Positions 35,495 to 43,610 are shown, counted from the stretch's first letter. The stretch is DNA of 64,000 nt from Salegentibacter holothuriorum (GCF_900168045.1 NZ_FUYY01000003.1:62001-126000); one strand, 5' to 3'. Numbers and translations: made by a program. Notes: a model not told the origin generated them from the sequence alone.

Positions 35495-36632
35495 AGTTAG
35501 TTTCATAATTATATTAATCTTAGCCTTTAAAGCCGAAGCTCAAACTTCGGCTTTGGCTGTTTCAGACAGTTTATATGCCGTGGGAGAATATGCTGAGGCT
35601 ATTAATAAACTTCAGGAAATAACTTCTCAAACAGAAAAAACCTACTTAAATCTGGCTAAAAATTATGCGGCCAGCAGGCAACCCGAAATCGCCCTGAAAA
35701 ACTATAAAAAAGTTTTAAGTCAAAATCCCGATCGCGTTTTAACCGCGGTAGATTATGGTGAGTTACTGGTAAAAACCGGGAAGCTGGGAGCAGCAGACAG
35801 TCTTTTTAAAGATTTATCTGAAAAATATCCTAAAAATGCCAGTTTTAAATTTCAGCAAGGTTTAATTAAAGAGAAATTAAAAGAGAGTACTGCAATGGGG
35901 TATTTTATGCATACGATGATACTGGATACCACGCACCAGGGAGCACTTTATAAACTGGCAAAAGATAAATTGAGAAATAGGCAGTATACCATGGCGGAAC
36001 ATTTTAGTAAGCAAGGGCTTCGTGCCAATGCGAATAATGCTTCTTTGCTTTCTATCCTGGCCCAAACCTATTCATCTTTAAAATTGTATAAAGAAGCGAT
36101 TCCACATTATGAGAAAATTATTGAACTGGGAGAGGATACCGAATTCATCTATAATAAACTAGGTTTTGCATATTACAGACTTGGTGAATATAGAAAAGCC
36201 ATAGCGATGTATAAAGCAGCTTTGAATTTTGAAGACCGAAATTCGGCTACACATTACACGCTCGGGAAATTATATGTTTTAATCGGGGATCTAGATAAGT
36301 CTGAAACTCACTTATTGATGTCAATTCTTATTAAAAAACAACCTGTAGATGCCGAGTTTTTTAGTCTTGGCCTTACCTACAAAATGCAGGAAAAATATAA
36401 AAACGCACTGGAATACTTTAATAAAGCTTTGGATGAAAATCCCGATCACGAAAGAGCTTTGTATGAGCGCGCCGTAGCTGCCGATAACTATATGGCCAAT
36501 GATGAAACCGCGATAAGATATTACCAGGCCTATTTTAATAAATATGAGAATATAGGAAACGATGGGATGCTTTATCGGGCAAAAACCAGGATTAGTGATC
36601 TAAAAGAAAAAATACACTTAGCTGAGAATTAA
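35487..36632 (+). CDS. Secreted tetratricopeptide repeat protein
   Basis: A 381-residue protein with an N-terminal signal-like segment (MNRVSFIIILILAFKAEAQ) and about eight TPR units spanning most of the chain; clear ones are KTYLNLAKNYAASRQPEIALKNYKKVLSQNPD, IYNKLGFAYYRLGEYRKAIAMYKAALNFEDR and FFSLGLTYKMQEKYKNALEYFNKALDENPDHERAL. It overlaps the M56 gene by 8 nt, so its expression is coupled to the sensor. A periplasmic scaffold role is inferred. Confidence 0.88.
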   Translation: MNRVSFIIILILAFKAEAQTSALAVSDSLYAVGEYAEAINKLQEITSQTEKTYLNLAKNYAASRQPEIALKNYKKVLSQNPDRVLTAVDYGELLVKTGKLGAADSLFKDLSEKYPKNASFKFQQGLIKEKLKESTAMGYFMHTMILDTTHQGALYKLAKDKLRNRQYTMAEHFSKQGLRANANNASLLSILAQTYSSLKLYKEAIPHYEKIIELGEDTEFIYNKLGFAYYRLGEYRKAIAMYKAALNFEDRNSATHYTLGKLYVLIGDLDKSETHLLMSILIKKQPVDAEFFSLGLTYKMQEKYKNALEYFNKALDENPDHERALYERAVAADNYMANDETAIRYYQAYFNKYENIGNDGMLYRAKTRISDLKEKIHLAEN

Positions 36633-36718
36633 TTTAATTTTCCAACATAGAGCATTTGGAATTATTCAATACAGGCTTATTCAAACTCTTTCAATTTGGA
36701 TATCTCGCTTTATTTCAA

Positions 36719-36750
36719 CGTCATTACGAACAAAGTGAAGTAATCTCTTC
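36719..36750. repeat. Fragment of family B repeat
   Basis: CGTCATTACGAACAAAGTGAAGTAATCTCTTC resembles one arm of the CGTCATTGCGA..GAAGCAATCT element found in arrays at 47051 and 60344, but its partner arm is missing. Confidence 0.5.
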
Positions 36751-36777
36751 ATTTGAAAACACTTTAAATTAACACCT

Positions 36778-37173
36778 ATGAAATTTAAAATTACTATATT
36801 TTTCTTGAGTCTTTTAGTTTCTGTTTCGGCATTTGCACAAGAAGTTTTTGATATTAATGTTTTTGTAGACGCCGATAAAAATATCTATTTGGAAGAGCAA
36901 AAGCTGAGCATGAGCGAACTTTTAGAAGAAACAAAAGCTTTGGTTTATAAACAGTCGGCGATGAAATATAACCGGCTTGTATATAATATTTATGCAGACA
37001 AAAACCTGAAACACGGTTTTATTATGGATATAAATCATCAACTTTTACGAGCCGTGGAAGGTTTGAAATCAAAAACGAATAAATATCATTTGGAGTATGA
37101 AAGTCTGGATCTTGATGAGGCTGCGTGGCAGTTAGAGATAAAGGCTTTAAAACTGGAAGCAATAGAAGATTAG
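36778..37173 (+). CDS. Secreted protein resembling the ExbD periplasmic domain
   Basis: A 131-residue protein with a Sec signal peptide (MKFKITIFFLSLLVSVSAFAQ). The mature part, DINVFVDADKNIYLEEQKLSMSELLEETKAL.., VYNIYADKNLKHGFIMDINHQLLRA, has the alternating pattern of the ExbD/TolR periplasmic domain (beta strand, D-x-NIY-x-x-E, helix, then V-x-x-x-AD and a helix). It lacks the membrane anchor and the proton Asp. This similarity is by eye and moderate. It lies 145 nt after the TPR gene on the same strand; the spacer carries a fragment of the family B repeat. Confidence 0.55.
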   Translation: MKFKITIFFLSLLVSVSAFAQEVFDINVFVDADKNIYLEEQKLSMSELLEETKALVYKQSAMKYNRLVYNIYADKNLKHGFIMDINHQLLRAVEGLKSKTNKYHLEYESLDLDEAAWQLEIKALKLEAIED

Positions 37174-37241
37174 GTTTTTAATTACACTAAGCTTTCTCCT
37201 AATTTTCCTTACTTTTGCTTAAAGTCCAAGCGCATTTGCCA

Positions 37242-37808
37242 ATGAAAAAAGCTTTACTCGATAATCGAGATTTAAATGCTCTAATATCTGTTTTTAGATT
37301 TAAGCCTTATTTCTATAATAATCTCTTGAATTTGTTTCGGCGTGGTTTACTTGCAATTGCTGTTTTAGTAATTTTCTCCTGTAATTTTGAGACCAAGAAA
37401 ATTTCTTCAGAAGAAGTGCTGGAGCTGGAATCCCAAACGCTTAATTGGAAAGAGGTAGACGAATACCCGGCTTTTGAAGACTGCCAGGACGAAACTGAAC
37501 TTTTGGCGGCGCGGGAATGTTTTGAGCGGGAAGTCGCTGAAAATATCTACGCTTATCTTTCTAAACAGCAGCCGGTAGTTACAGAGTCTATAGACGATAC
37601 GCTTTATCTTTACCTGGAAATAAATAGTTCTGGGCGTCCCGAGATAGATTCGGTTAAAATAGATTCTACCTTAAACAACCAATTACCTGAGTTACGATTG
37701 TGGTTAAACCAAAGTATAGATTCTCTTCCAAAAATTTATCCGGCTAGTAAACGCGGTGTGCCGGTTTCTACCGTTTTTAAAATGCCAATTGTTATTAAAG
37801 CTGAGTAA
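37242..37808 (+). CDS. Lipoprotein with a TonB-C-like domain, N-terminus altered by a repeat
   Basis: A 188-residue frame from the ATG at 37242. The first 15 residues are encoded by a family D repeat (37252-37280), and the true signal peptide looks like LFRRGLLAIAVLVIFSC (lipobox Cys at about 37380), so a TTG start at 37326 or 37332 is possible. The mature part EYPAFEDCQDETELLAARECF.. followed by LYLEINSSGRPEIDSVKID.. and a final MPIVI parallels the C-terminal domain of the M56 protein (VPVFAGCED..RKDC.., FRIDETGKVVDV.., LPIVF), so the two are probably homologous. A TACTTTTG box at 37210-37217 may be the -7 element, which excludes the frame start at 37215. Confidence 0.68.
   Translation: MKKALLDNRDLNALISVFRFKPYFYNNLLNLFRRGLLAIAVLVIFSCNFETKKISSEEVLELESQTLNWKEVDEYPAFEDCQDETELLAARECFEREVAENIYAYLSKQQPVVTESIDDTLYLYLEINSSGRPEIDSVKIDSTLNNQLPELRLWLNQSIDSLPKIYPASKRGVPVSTVFKMPIVIKAE
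37252..37280 (-). repeat. Dispersed repeat family D, partial copy
   Basis: CTTTACTCGATAATCGAGAT at 37252 is the reverse complement of the 29181-29200 end. It lies within the 5' coding end of the lipoprotein gene. Confidence 0.7.
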
Positions 37809-37809
37809 A

Positions 37810-37834
37810 AGCCCCCTAACCCCCGAAGGGGGAA
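37810..37834. repeat. CCCCCTAACCCCC..GGGGG hairpin repeat (family G)
   Basis: GCCCCCTAACCCCCGAAGGGGGAA, 2 nt after the lipoprotein stop. A close copy at 40251-40276 is read in frame by ruvC. It could act as a transcript-end hairpin here. Confidence 0.6.
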
Positions 37835-37965
37835 TTTCAAAATCTTATTTTGACTGTTTATTCAGGTCATTTCTAGGTTTTTGTTATATATGTATTTTAC
37901 TAATACTATTACCTCTGAATAGTTTTAGTTCCTGTTTAAAACAGGCCGAAATTAAATAAACTGTT

Positions 37966-38064
37966 ATGAAAAAGGTAGAGGTATATGTTGAAAAGACAGA
38001 GGACGGGACTTATTGGGGAAGCACTCAAAATCTCCCTGGCGGAGTAAAGCGATTCACGAATTAG
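37966..38064 (+). pseudogene. HicB-like antitoxin fragment
   Basis: A 32-codon frame MKKVEVYVEKTEDGTYWGST.. ending in a stop at 38062-38064. It resembles the N-terminal strand of HicB-type antitoxins (V-x-V-x-x-E-x-x-DG-x-Y-x-x-x-x-x-LPG). The rest of the domain is missing, and no HicA toxin is next to it, so I regard it as a remnant. Confidence 0.4.
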
Positions 38065-38089
38065 GTGAAGATCTTTTTTCAGTATCAAT

Positions 38090-38365
38090 TTAATTCCCGA
38101 TCACCACATTCCACTTTTTTACCGACCAACTTTTAATAAGTCCGTTTTTTACATAGGGATCATTTTGAGCAAAAGCTTCCACAATTTTCTCACTGTCGGC
38201 TTTAAAAACCAATACTGCTTCGTTTGCCGAATCGATGGCGCCTCCAAGTATTAGATAGTCTTCATTAAAATATTCGGTGGCGTGATTTAAGTGTTCTTTT
38301 CGGTATTTTTCTCTTTCCTCCAGGTAATTTTCAGCGGTGGTATAATCTAAAATATAATAATTCAT
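38090..38365 (-). CDS. YciI family protein
   Basis: A 91-residue protein of the dimeric alpha/beta barrel YciI fold: YYILDYTTAENYLEEREKYRKEHLNHATEYFNEDYLILGGAI then VFKADSEKIVEAFAQNDPYVKNGLIKSWSVKKWNVV. The paired His in EHLNHA and the Asp of NDPYV are the conserved active-site-like residues. Function unknown. It overlaps the upstream glycosyltransferase gene by 4 nt. Confidence 0.9.
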   Translation of the reverse strand: MNYYILDYTTAENYLEEREKYRKEHLNHATEYFNEDYLILGGAIDSANEAVLVFKADSEKIVEAFAQNDPYVKNGLIKSWSVKKWNVVIGN

Positions 38366-39516
38366 CTTTGCTTTTCAAATTGTCTTCCTTTCCAGGAAAA
38401 GTCCGAAAATAGGGATTTCACTGCTATATAAGTGCTAAAGAAAGGATAAAAGATACTGCTCCAAAAATAACTTCGCAATACTGTTTCTCGCTGAAAAAAT
38501 TTAGCTGAGCTGTAGATTAGTATAAAATCCAGGTTAAATTTCACTAAAAAAATAATCAAAATAGGTTCGTAAGATAAGAGTTGAAAAAACACTAAAAAGG
38601 CAGCGATCACAAGACTTAGGTTCATTAACAGCACGCTTATTCCGGTGAATTTGGCAAATAAACTTTTGTAAGCCGGTGCTTTAGAAGCCCAACGAATTCG
38701 TTGTAAAACCAAATCGCCAAAACTTTGTTGAGGTTGGGTATAAACAATGGCTTCCTTACTTTTTAAAAACCCGATTTTATAATTCTCCTGTTGAAATTTT
38801 TGAAGTAGAAAAACATCATCACCGCTTGCAATGTTATCATTTCCGGTAAACCCTGAAACTTCTAAAAAGGCATCTTTCTCATAACATAAATTGGCGCCAT
38901 TGCACATAAAGGCTTTCCCGATACCGAATGCTCCGGCAGTAGATGCCTGAAGACTTAAAATATCTAACTCCTCAAAATTCCTTAAAATATTTTTGCGCTT
39001 ATTATTTGTGTTTTCTGGAGTAGAAGTAATTAAAGCCACCGGTCCTGCAATAAGTTTGTTTCCGGTTTTAAGGATAAAATCATTATAGCTTTTTAACCAG
39101 TTTACAGGAACCTGGCAGTCGGCATCGATAGTTATAATATATTCAAATTTAGCAGAATCAATCGCAGTATTAATCGCATCTTTTTTTGGCGAATTTGAAG
39201 AGCGTTGGTTTTCTAAAAGTGTTATATTTAATCCTGAATGATTCTGCTGAAATTCTTGGATAATCTCCACAGAATTATCATCAGATTCATCATTCACCAG
39301 GATAATTTCATACTTAGATTTGGGATAATTTACCCTGGCCAGGGAATTCAATAAGTCCGATAAATTTTTAGCCTCATTTCTAAAAGGAACAATAATAGAA
39401 AACCGAATTTCCGCAGGTGAATTTTCCGAAGAGAATTCAGGAATTTTTTTCCAGCCGTAAAGCAGCATTAGCATTAAAACCGAATAACAAATACAGATGA
39501 TAATAAAGATGAACAT
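38362..39516 (-). CDS. Family 2 glycosyltransferase, membrane-anchored
   Basis: A 384-residue protein. An N-terminal membrane segment (MFIFIIICICYSVLMLMLLYG) is followed by a GT2 catalytic domain: FSIIVPFRNEAKNLSDLLNSL, VNDESDDNSVEIIQ, the metal-binding ITIDADCQVP, ASGDDVFLLQKF and QRIRWASKAPAYKS (Q/RxxRW motif of processive enzymes). Two to four C-terminal membrane segments follow. Acceptor and donor sugars are unknown. I chose the ATG at 39516; a TTG at 39558 would add 14 polar residues. Confidence 0.9.
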   Translation of the reverse strand: MFIFIIICICYSVLMLMLLYGWKKIPEFSSENSPAEIRFSIIVPFRNEAKNLSDLLNSLARVNYPKSKYEIILVNDESDDNSVEIIQEFQQNHSGLNITLLENQRSSNSPKKDAINTAIDSAKFEYIITIDADCQVPVNWLKSYNDFILKTGNKLIAGPVALITSTPENTNNKRKNILRNFEELDILSLQASTAGAFGIGKAFMCNGANLCYEKDAFLEVSGFTGNDNIASGDDVFLLQKFQQENYKIGFLKSKEAIVYTQPQQSFGDLVLQRIRWASKAPAYKSLFAKFTGISVLLMNLSLVIAAFLVFFQLLSYEPILIIFLVKFNLDFILIYSSAKFFQRETVLRSYFWSSIFYPFFSTYIAVKSLFSDFSWKGRQFEKQR

Positions 39517-39703
39517 ATTCGGTTTTTTAATTCTTAATTTCCCTGTAAAGTAAATCAAATCACTGTAAATTCAAGAACAGTAGAAAGAGAAAATACCTAA
39601 ACTGTGGAGTATTTGAAATCTGGCTTAGCGAGTAAGGAAATGAAATTGCTTAGCTTTGCGAAGCTACGTGAAATTAGGTAAGCTTTAATTTGAAACATTT
39701 ATT

Positions 39704-40303
39704 TTGAAGAGTGAAAAAATCATTTTAGGAATTGATCCCGGCACCACCATTATGGGCTTCGGACTCATAAAAGTGGAAAATAAACAAATGAAATTTATGC
39801 AGCTGAATGAATTACAGCTTAGTAAATACAGCGATCATTATGTGAAACTTAAATTGATTTTTGAACGTACCATAGAGTTGATAGACACTTATCATCCAGA
39901 TGAAATTGCGATTGAAGCGCCTTTTTTTGGTAAAAACGTACAATCTATGCTTAAGCTGGGTAGGGCACAGGGCGTGGCAATGGCCGCAGGACTTTCAAGA
40001 GAAATACCAATTACTGAATATTTACCCAAGAAAATTAAAATGGCAATTACGGGGAATGGAAATGCCAGTAAAGAACAGGTGGCAAAAATGCTTCAAAGTT
40101 TGCTTGGTTTGAAATCATTACCAAAAAATCTCGACTCAACCGATGGGCTTGCAGCCGCGGTTTGTCATTTTTACAATTCGGGTAGAACCGAAGTGGGAAA
40201 AAACTATTCCGGTTGGGCTGCATTTGTAAAGCAAAATGAGCCACGAGTTCAGCCCCCTAACCCCCAAAGGGGGAAAGCCTCTGGGCTCCCAAAGAAAAAA
40301 TGA
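39704..40303 (+). CDS. ruvC: Holliday junction resolvase RuvC, with a repeat-encoded C-terminal tail
   Basis: Cleaves Holliday junctions in the RuvABC pathway. The four acidic active-site positions are present: ILGIDPGTT (Asp11), IAIEAPFFG, and STDGLAAAVCH with the C-terminal Asp pair region. The usual end is AAFVKQN plus a few residues; here the frame continues through a CCCCCTAACCCCC..GGGGG repeat (40251-40276) and adds about 16 residues (RVQPPNPQRGKASG..). The start is a TTG at 39704. Followed by hemW after 35 nt. Confidence 0.93.
   Translation: MKSEKIILGIDPGTTIMGFGLIKVENKQMKFMQLNELQLSKYSDHYVKLKLIFERTIELIDTYHPDEIAIEAPFFGKNVQSMLKLGRAQGVAMAAGLSREIPITEYLPKKIKMAITGNGNASKEQVAKMLQSLLGLKSLPKNLDSTDGLAAAVCHFYNSGRTEVGKNYSGWAAFVKQNEPRVQPPNPQRGKASGLPKKK
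40251..40276. repeat. Family G repeat inside the ruvC 3' end
   Basis: AGCCCCCTAACCCCCAAAGG followed by GGGAA; near-identical to 37810-37834. Read in the ruvC frame as QPPNPQRGK. Confidence 0.7.
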
Positions 40304-40338
40304 AATCCCCAGTCTAGAAGAAGGGTGTTTATGAATTA

Positions 40339-41547
40339 ATGAAAGAGATTAAAATTTTGAGCGAAAACTTGTTATACGGAATTGCTGATAACTCCTCCCC
40401 TTCGGGGAGGCCGGGAGGGGCTGCAGGCTTATACATTCATATTCCTTTCTGTAAGCAGGCTTGTCATTACTGTGATTTTCATTTTTCTACCTCTTTAAAA
40501 AAGAAAGGAAAGCTTGTGGAAATGTTATGTAGGGAATTAGTGCTCCGGAAAAATGAACTCAATTCTCCTGAAATCCAGACAATCTATTTTGGTGGTGGTA
40601 CACCTAGTTTGTTGGAAGCGGATGAACTTCAACAAATTTTTGAGACCATTTATGCGAATTATAAGATTGCTGAAAATCCTGAAATCACCCTGGAAGCAAA
40701 TCCCGATGACTTAACCCAAGAAAAGTTGAAAATGCTTAAGGCTTCTGAAATTAACCGCTTGAGTATTGGAGTTCAATCTTTTTTTGAAGATGATCTTAAG
40801 TTGATGAACCGAGCGCATAACTCCGAGGAAGCATTAAAAAGTATAAAACTAGCTAAATCATATTTCGATAATATTTCTATAGACCTTATTTACGGAATCC
40901 CTGGAATGAGTGCGGAACGATGGCAACGAAATATAGAAATTTCACTTGAACTTGGCGTGCCTCATATTTCCAGTTATGCACTTACCGTAGAACCAAATAC
41001 CGCGCTTCAGAAATTTATTGAAAAAGGAAAAATAAAACAGGTAGATGATGAAGCCGCTAAATTTCATTTTGAAATCCTGGTGGAAACCCTTACTGGAAAT
41101 GGTTTTGAACATTACGAGTTTTCCAATTTTGGTAAGCCCGGCTATTTTTCAGAAAACAACACTGCATATTGGCTTGGGAAACCTTATTTAGGAATTGGCC
41201 CTGCCGCACATTCTTATGATGGAAATTCGAGGAAATGGAACATTTCCAATAACCCACTTTACATAAAAGCACTCGAAAAAGATAAAATCCCACAGGAAAC
41301 TGAGACCTTATCGCTTTCAGATAAGTATAACGAATATGTGATGACAAGGCTTCGAACAAAATTTGGGGTAGAGCTTGCTGAGGTTTCCAGTAAATTTGGA
41401 GAAGATTACAAAGCTCACTTTGTAGAACTTGCAAAGCCGTTGCAAAAGGGAAATTTACTTCAGGAAAAAAATGGGATCTATCATATCACTTCTAAAGGGA
41501 AATTTTTAAGTGACGGGATTGCTGCAGATTTGTTTTTCCTGGAATAA
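40339..41547 (+). CDS. hemW: Radical SAM heme chaperone HemW, with a repeat-encoded N-terminal insert
   Basis: Radical SAM family protein (formerly called HemN-like) that binds heme for transfer to respiratory enzymes. The Fe-S motif is CKQACHYC (Cys 38, 42, 45), and YFGGGTPSLLEADEL and NRLSIGVQSFFEDDLKLMNRAH are typical; a C-terminal HemN_C domain (SLSDKYNEYVMTRLRTKFGVEL) is present. Normal HemW starts about three residues before YIHIPFC. Here 30 residues precede that site, of which residues 18-30 (SSPSGRPGGAAG) are encoded by a G/C-rich repeat (40391-40426). No ATG lies closer. Confidence 0.92.
   Translation: MKEIKILSENLLYGIADNSSPSGRPGGAAGLYIHIPFCKQACHYCDFHFSTSLKKKGKLVEMLCRELVLRKNELNSPEIQTIYFGGGTPSLLEADELQQIFETIYANYKIAENPEITLEANPDDLTQEKLKMLKASEINRLSIGVQSFFEDDLKLMNRAHNSEEALKSIKLAKSYFDNISIDLIYGIPGMSAERWQRNIEISLELGVPHISSYALTVEPNTALQKFIEKGKIKQVDDEAAKFHFEILVETLTGNGFEHYEFSNFGKPGYFSENNTAYWLGKPYLGIGPAAHSYDGNSRKWNISNNPLYIKALEKDKIPQETETLSLSDKYNEYVMTRLRTKFGVELAEVSSKFGEDYKAHFVELAKPLQKGNLLQEKNGIYHITSKGKFLSDGIAADLFFLE
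40391..40426. repeat. Family G repeat inside the hemW 5' end
   Basis: ACTCCTCCCCTTCGGGGAGG then CCGGGAGGGGCTGCAGG. It resembles 8033-8080 and is read in frame by hemW. Confidence 0.65.
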
Positions 41548-41598
41548 GAAAAGCTTGTTTTTGACTTAGAATTTAGAATGTATTCAAAAAAATATAAT

Positions 41599-41677
41599 CG
41601 TCAAGCTGAACTTGTTTCAGCTTCTAACATGTTTTAGTTACGAACAACTTAGATCCTGAAACAAGTTCAGGATGACC
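41599..41677. repeat. Two-hairpin dispersed repeat, family A, copy 3 (inverted orientation)
   Basis: Starts CGTCAAGCTGAACTTGTTTC and ends GATCCTGAAACAAGTTCAGG + ATGACC. The AGCT arm comes first here, so the orientation is reversed relative to 8127. Spacer between hemW and the cyclase gene; nothing else is recognised in it. Confidence 0.85.
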
Positions 41678-41758
41678 ATTTCATAAGGTTCCAGAAAACC
41701 TCATCTTATTCTATTTCCATCATAGGTTAGAGCAAAAAGTTTTTAATACATTTAGCTT

Positions 41759-42505
41759 GTGAAAACAAGTATAGAACTCAACAAGAAAACATACCAAACC
41801 GATCTCTCCAAACCCTTGGATATTTCCATTGGACTAAGGGGCGATGAAAAAAATCCGATAGCGTGGTATTTAGATGCTCCTAAAATAAATCCGGTGAAAG
41901 ACGGCGATTTCATCGGGAAAGTTTCAGAAGGAGCTTCGGTTAATTTTAATGATATTCAGTTTAATCCGCACGCTCACGGGACGCATACCGAATGTGTGGG
42001 ACATATTTCCAGGGAATTTTACAGCATCAATCAAACGCTGAAAACTTTCTTCTTTCTTTCTAAATTGATTTCGGTAGAGCCTGAAATAAGAGGAGAAGAT
42101 AAAGTGATTTCCGAGGCAGTTTTAAAAGAAAAAATTCAGCCTAACGAAACTGAAGCTTTAATTATACGAACGCTGCCCAATTTTAGGGAAAAACAAACTA
42201 AAAAATATTCGCATACAAATTGGCCTTATCTTAGCGAAGAAGCTGCAATTTACCTTAGGAATTGTGGCATAAAACATCTGCTTATAGATTTGCCCTCTGT
42301 AGATAAAGAAAAAGACGGCGGGAAACTATTGGCGCACAAGGCCTTTTGGGATTATCCGAAAAAAACCCGGTTTGATGCTACCATTACCGAACTGGTTTAT
42401 GTTCCTAATTCTATTGAGGATGCCAATTACTTGTTAAACCTGCAAATAGCTTCTTTTGAAAACGATGCCAGTCCCTCAAAACCTGTTTTATATAAATTCT
42501 TATGA
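41759..42505 (+). CDS. Cyclase family (kynurenine formamidase-like) hydrolase
   Basis: A 248-residue protein of the putative cyclase/KynB fold. The metal motif HAHGTHTECVGHI near residues 70-82 corresponds to HxGTHxDxPxH, with Glu-Cys replacing Asp-x-Pro, as in some flavobacterial members. LLIDLPSVD near residue 178 precedes a second metal or catalytic site (KAFWDYPKKTRFDATITELVYVP). The start is a GTG. No kynurenine pathway genes are adjacent, so the substrate is unclear. It overlaps the next gene by 4 nt. Confidence 0.85.
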   Translation: MKTSIELNKKTYQTDLSKPLDISIGLRGDEKNPIAWYLDAPKINPVKDGDFIGKVSEGASVNFNDIQFNPHAHGTHTECVGHISREFYSINQTLKTFFFLSKLISVEPEIRGEDKVISEAVLKEKIQPNETEALIIRTLPNFREKQTKKYSHTNWPYLSEEAAIYLRNCGIKHLLIDLPSVDKEKDGGKLLAHKAFWDYPKKTRFDATITELVYVPNSIEDANYLLNLQIASFENDASPSKPVLYKFL

Positions 42506-42852
42506 AAATCACACTCAAACTGGAAGAATTGGCCATGCTAGTGCTTGGAATTTTCGCATTTAGTCAATTAGATTTTGCCTGGTGGTGGTTTTTAGTCTTG
42601 TTTTTTACACCAGATTTTGGAATGCTGGGATATCTTTTCAATAATGAAATAGGAGCTTTTATTTATAATCTTTTTCATCATAAAGGTCTTGCAATTTTAA
42701 TATGGTTCCTGGGATTTTACCTGCAAAATGAAGTTTTTCAATTAATAGGTGTAATTTTGTTTTCACACGCGGCTTTTGATCGTATTTTAGGCTACGGGCT
42801 CAAGTATGAAAAAGGCTTTAAATTCACTCATTTGGGAGAAATAGGAAATTAA
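42502..42852 (+). CDS. DUF4260 membrane protein
   Basis: A 116-residue protein with about four membrane segments and the DUF4260 ending FDRILGYGLKYEKGFKFTHLGEIG. FFTPDFGMLGYL and NLFHHKGLAI are further family landmarks. Function unknown. It overlaps the cyclase gene by 4 nt and precedes the DUF4230 gene by 1 nt. Confidence 0.88.
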   Translation: MKITLKLEELAMLVLGIFAFSQLDFAWWWFLVLFFTPDFGMLGYLFNNEIGAFIYNLFHHKGLAILIWFLGFYLQNEVFQLIGVILFSHAAFDRILGYGLKYEKGFKFTHLGEIGN

Positions 42853-42853
42853 T

Positions 42854-43468
42854 ATGGAGTTTTTATTTATCGGGTTGGCCGTGGGAGCGGTTGTGGCTTA
42901 TTTTATTTTTGCCAGGTTTAATAGTGAGAAATCAAAGCTTAAAACCAACGAGCAGTCGTTGGTGATTATGGATAAAATAAGGAGTGTTTGTAAATTTATA
43001 ACCGTTGAAGGCGATTTTTCTGAAGTCTATCATTATGAGAATTTAAAGGAAAAATATCTGAGTTTACTTCTGGGAAAGAAAAAAGCTATTGTTTTGGTTA
43101 ATGCCAAAGCGCACGTGGGTTTTGATCTTAGTAAAGTGCGAATGAATAGCGAAAACGAAAAGAAAACCATTGTGCTCACCAATTTTCCGCAGCCCGAATT
43201 GCTTACTGTAGAGACAGATTTTAAATATTACGATAAGCGCGAAGGTTGGGCAAATCCTTTTACCACCTCTGATCTTACCGATATTAACCGGGACGCCAAA
43301 AACTATATTGTAGATAAAATTCCGCAAAGCGGACTTTTAGATCAGGCCAGAAAAGAGGCGCTGGACACTATTTTGTTGATGGAAAAAATAGTGGAAACCA
43401 TTGGTTGGAAACTGGATTATACCGCGCTGACTTTAGAAGATAAAAACCAGGCGAAAATTGAAAAATAG
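42854..43468 (+). CDS. DUF4230 protein, membrane-anchored
   Basis: A 204-residue protein: one N-terminal membrane segment (FLFIGLAVGAVVAYFIFARF) followed by a DUF4230 domain (VCKFITVEGDFSEVYHYEN.., KKAIVLVNAKAHVGFDLSKV, GWANPFTTSDLTDINRDAKNYIV, ARKEALDTILLMEKIVETIGW). Function unknown. Co-directional with the cyclase and DUF4260 genes. Confidence 0.85.
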   Translation: MEFLFIGLAVGAVVAYFIFARFNSEKSKLKTNEQSLVIMDKIRSVCKFITVEGDFSEVYHYENLKEKYLSLLLGKKKAIVLVNAKAHVGFDLSKVRMNSENEKKTIVLTNFPQPELLTVETDFKYYDKREGWANPFTTSDLTDINRDAKNYIVDKIPQSGLLDQARKEALDTILLMEKIVETIGWKLDYTALTLEDKNQAKIEK

Positions 43469-43480
43469 CTTGTGGGAGTA

Positions 43481-43602
43481 CGTCATTCTGAACTTGTCAC
43501 TTCGAGCGGAGTCGAGAAGTCAGAATCTAAGATGATTATTGTTTTTTCATCTTAATACATACCAGAACATTTTTAAGATTTCCGCCTGCGCGGAAATGAC
43601 AA
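43481..43602. repeat. Composite of short palindromic repeats
   Basis: A broken family A arm (CGTCATTCTGAACTTGTCA) interrupted by CACTTCGAGCGGAGTCGAGA + AGT (itself a hairpin), then CAGAATCTAA, and at 43576-43602 an AGATTTCCGCCTGCGCGGAA + ATGACA hairpin. It fills the gap between the DUF4230 and YjbR genes. Confidence 0.6.
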
Positions 43603-43610
43603 TATTGCAT

